Below are positions 6,324 through 6,721 of a DNA stretch of 6,721 bases, in pieces. A program made the translations under genes and the position numbers. The notes below the pieces were generated by a model that was not told where the DNA came from, made no database searches, and saw only the letters and a program-made list of their open reading frames with translations. The DNA is from an uncultured Mollicutes bacterium (GTDB lineage Bacteria; Bacillota_I; Bacilli_A; UBA3375). The stretch lies in NCBI GenBank assembly GCA_947313935.1, contig CAMZNW010000187.1, positions 1-6,721 on the forward strand, written 5' to 3'. Position 1 is the first letter of the stretch, and each line of letters starts with the position of its first letter.

Positions 6324-6448
6324 GTAAATGAGTTAACAAAAATACTTTTTTGTTAGTGTTTATATCACTCATCAGGCCCCATTTTATAAAAAATATGATA
6401 AAAGAAGAAACTATTTTCGTTAATATTAGATAGTGATATTTCTTTTTT
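6324..6448 (+). ncRNA. Candidate small structured RNA (or relic) crossing repeat copy 2
   Basis: Downstream of the possible promoter, ATGAGT (6328-6333) pairs with ACTCAT (6367-6372). Directly inside it TAACAAAAA (6334-6342) pairs with TTTTTGTTA (6347-6355) around a TACT loop. Together these make a 15-bp helix with an 11-base bulge on the 3' side. The transcript would then pass the copied tRNA tail and end at the hairpin and T run near 6443-6448. No known RNA family is recognised. It could equally be the end structure of a mobile element. Confidence 0.25.
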
Positions 6449-6460
6449 ATGCTCTTAAAA
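6376..6460 (+). repeat. Direct repeat copy 2: shortened duplicate of the tRNA-His 3' end and flank
   Basis: This copy starts with GCCCCATTTTATAAAA, the tRNA-His tail without the tRNA body. It lacks about 45 bases present in copy 1 (6047-6093), which are the loop and right arm of the tRNA terminator. The other blocks are kept in order. It ends about 75 bp before a gene of unknown function. It could be the far attachment site of a lost element, the near site of one that continues beyond the window, or a simple tandem duplication that has decayed. Confidence 0.75.
6400..6448 (+). terminator. Possible terminator in repeat copy 2
   Basis: AAAAGAA (6400-6406) pairs with TTCTTTT (6440-6446). Within it, past an internal loop, ACTAT (6410-6414) pairs with ATAGT (6430-6434) around a 15-base loop. 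Six T cover 6443-6448. The stem is interrupted and weak, but its position after a possible promoter and hairpin makes a terminator plausible. Confidence 0.35.
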
Positions 6461-6535
6461 GCAATAAATGTTAATCACCAAATATGCTATTCTTCATTAG
6501 AAGAGAAAGTTTAAAAAATTACCGAAAGGATAAAT

Positions 6536-6721
6536 ATGGATTTTAATAACTTGTGTAGAATTGTATGCGAAGCCTTAAATGAGGGGGGATACGTTCCTGG
6601 AATAGCAGATAGTACTTCTGAATTTGATTCTTTTATTAGTTCTTCAATTGGAAAAGTTAATTTAGATAGTTCTCTATCTAAAGGTAAAAAATTAAGTGCA
6701 TTATTACTTAGTGACAAAATA
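6536..6721 (+). CDS. Protein of unknown function, 3' end outside window
   Basis: An open frame starts at ATG 6536 and runs 62 codons without a stop to the window edge. AAAGGA at 6525-6530, five bases before the ATG, is a good ribosome binding site, and an in-frame stop at 6512-6514 closes the frame upstream. The visible protein starts MDFNNLCRIVCEALNEGGY and then turns Ser- and Lys-rich. There is no signal peptide or membrane segment in this part and no motif I recognise. Codons such as GCC, TGC, GGG and CTA, plus a run of six G at 6583-6588, are unusual against the strongly A/T-ending codons of the genes upstream. This hints at a different origin. Its place just after the second tRNA-tail repeat fits the first gene of an integrated element, but the family is unknown. 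Confidence 0.65.
   Translation, partial: MDFNNLCRIVCEALNEGGYVPGIADSTSEFDSFISSSIGKVNLDSSLSKGKKLSALLLSDKI

Larger units (their letters stand above)
6026..6535. other. 510-bp non-coding stretch between tRNA-His and the terminal gene
   Basis: No credible gene is seen on either strand. The stretch contains the tRNA terminator, the two repeat copies, a possible promoter at 6289-6317, a long interrupted hairpin at 6328-6372 and a second terminator-like hairpin at 6400-6448. Positions 6151-6288 are plain AT-rich sequence in which no feature is recognised. Confidence 0.7.

Noticed and set aside
6305..6381. A decayed second tRNA-His ahead of repeat copy 2
   Set aside because: A GTTAACA stretch and a T-arm-like AGTG/CACT hairpin with a seven-base loop can be found before the copied tail. 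No acceptor 5' strand or anticodon arm matches, so a tRNA relic is not supported.
6020..6460. CRISPR array or type III toxin-antitoxin repeat array
   Set aside because: There are only two diverged copies of unequal length about 356 bp apart, with no regular spacers and no short tandem unit.
6139..6520. Two tiny ORFs starting ATGCTCTTAAAA (encoding MLLK...) in the two repeat copies
   Set aside because: They encode 18 and 21 residues, diverge after the first six codons and lack Shine-Dalgarno sites. Their likeness is explained by the DNA repeat.
6511..6717. Minus-strand open frame of 68 codons
   Set aside because: It is antisense to the plus-strand gene at 6536, which has a clear ribosome binding site and an uninterrupted frame. 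The minus frame has no start signal that can be judged.
1..6721. Mycoplasma-type code with TGA read as Trp
   Set aside because: All conserved Trp codons seen are TGG, and acpS ends at TGA exactly where the family ends.

Overview
The window is a very AT-rich bacterial segment that uses the standard bacterial code: every visible Trp is TGG, and TGA is used as a stop at the end of acpS. Codon use, AGGAG-type ribosome binding sites, short overlapping genes and the acpS-alr pairing (known from Bacillus and relatives) suggest a low-GC Firmicute, such as the Bacilli/Erysipelotrichia or an uncultured relative. It makes peptidoglycan (penicillin-binding protein, alanine racemase) and has the MEP isoprenoid pathway (IspF), so it is not a wall-less mycoplasma. 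The lineage is inferred.

Positions 1-4296 hold a tightly packed plus-strand operon: the 3' part of a class B penicillin-binding protein, ispF, acpS, a divergent alanine racemase and a membrane-anchored cyclophilin. All four junctions overlap (8, 8, 4 or 1, and 20 bp), and the operon ends at a hairpin terminator. The genes serve cell-envelope growth: peptidoglycan cross-linking, an isoprenoid precursor (for undecaprenyl phosphate), activation of acyl carrier protein for lipids, D-alanine supply, and probably folding of exported proteins.

Positions 4360-5840 lie on the minus strand: truA (tRNA pseudouridine synthase), then an FMN-dependent azoreductase-like gene that appears to start at ATT instead of ATG. 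Each has its own extended -10 element. A perfect AT hairpin terminates the azoreductase gene, convergent with the operon terminator.

Positions 5911-6087 hold a tRNA-His(GTG) gene with a full consensus promoter, encoded G-1, encoded CCA and a terminator. It is transcribed divergently from truA.

Positions 6026-6535 are non-coding and are the most unusual part. The last bases of tRNA-His plus its downstream flank recur 356 bp further on as a diverged direct repeat. Such duplication of a tRNA 3' end is typical of attachment sites left by integrating elements. Between and within the copies lie a possible promoter and a long interrupted hairpin that could be a small RNA or a relic. A plus-strand gene of unknown function with a good ribosome binding site starts at 6536 and runs off the window. 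It may be the first gene of an integrated element.
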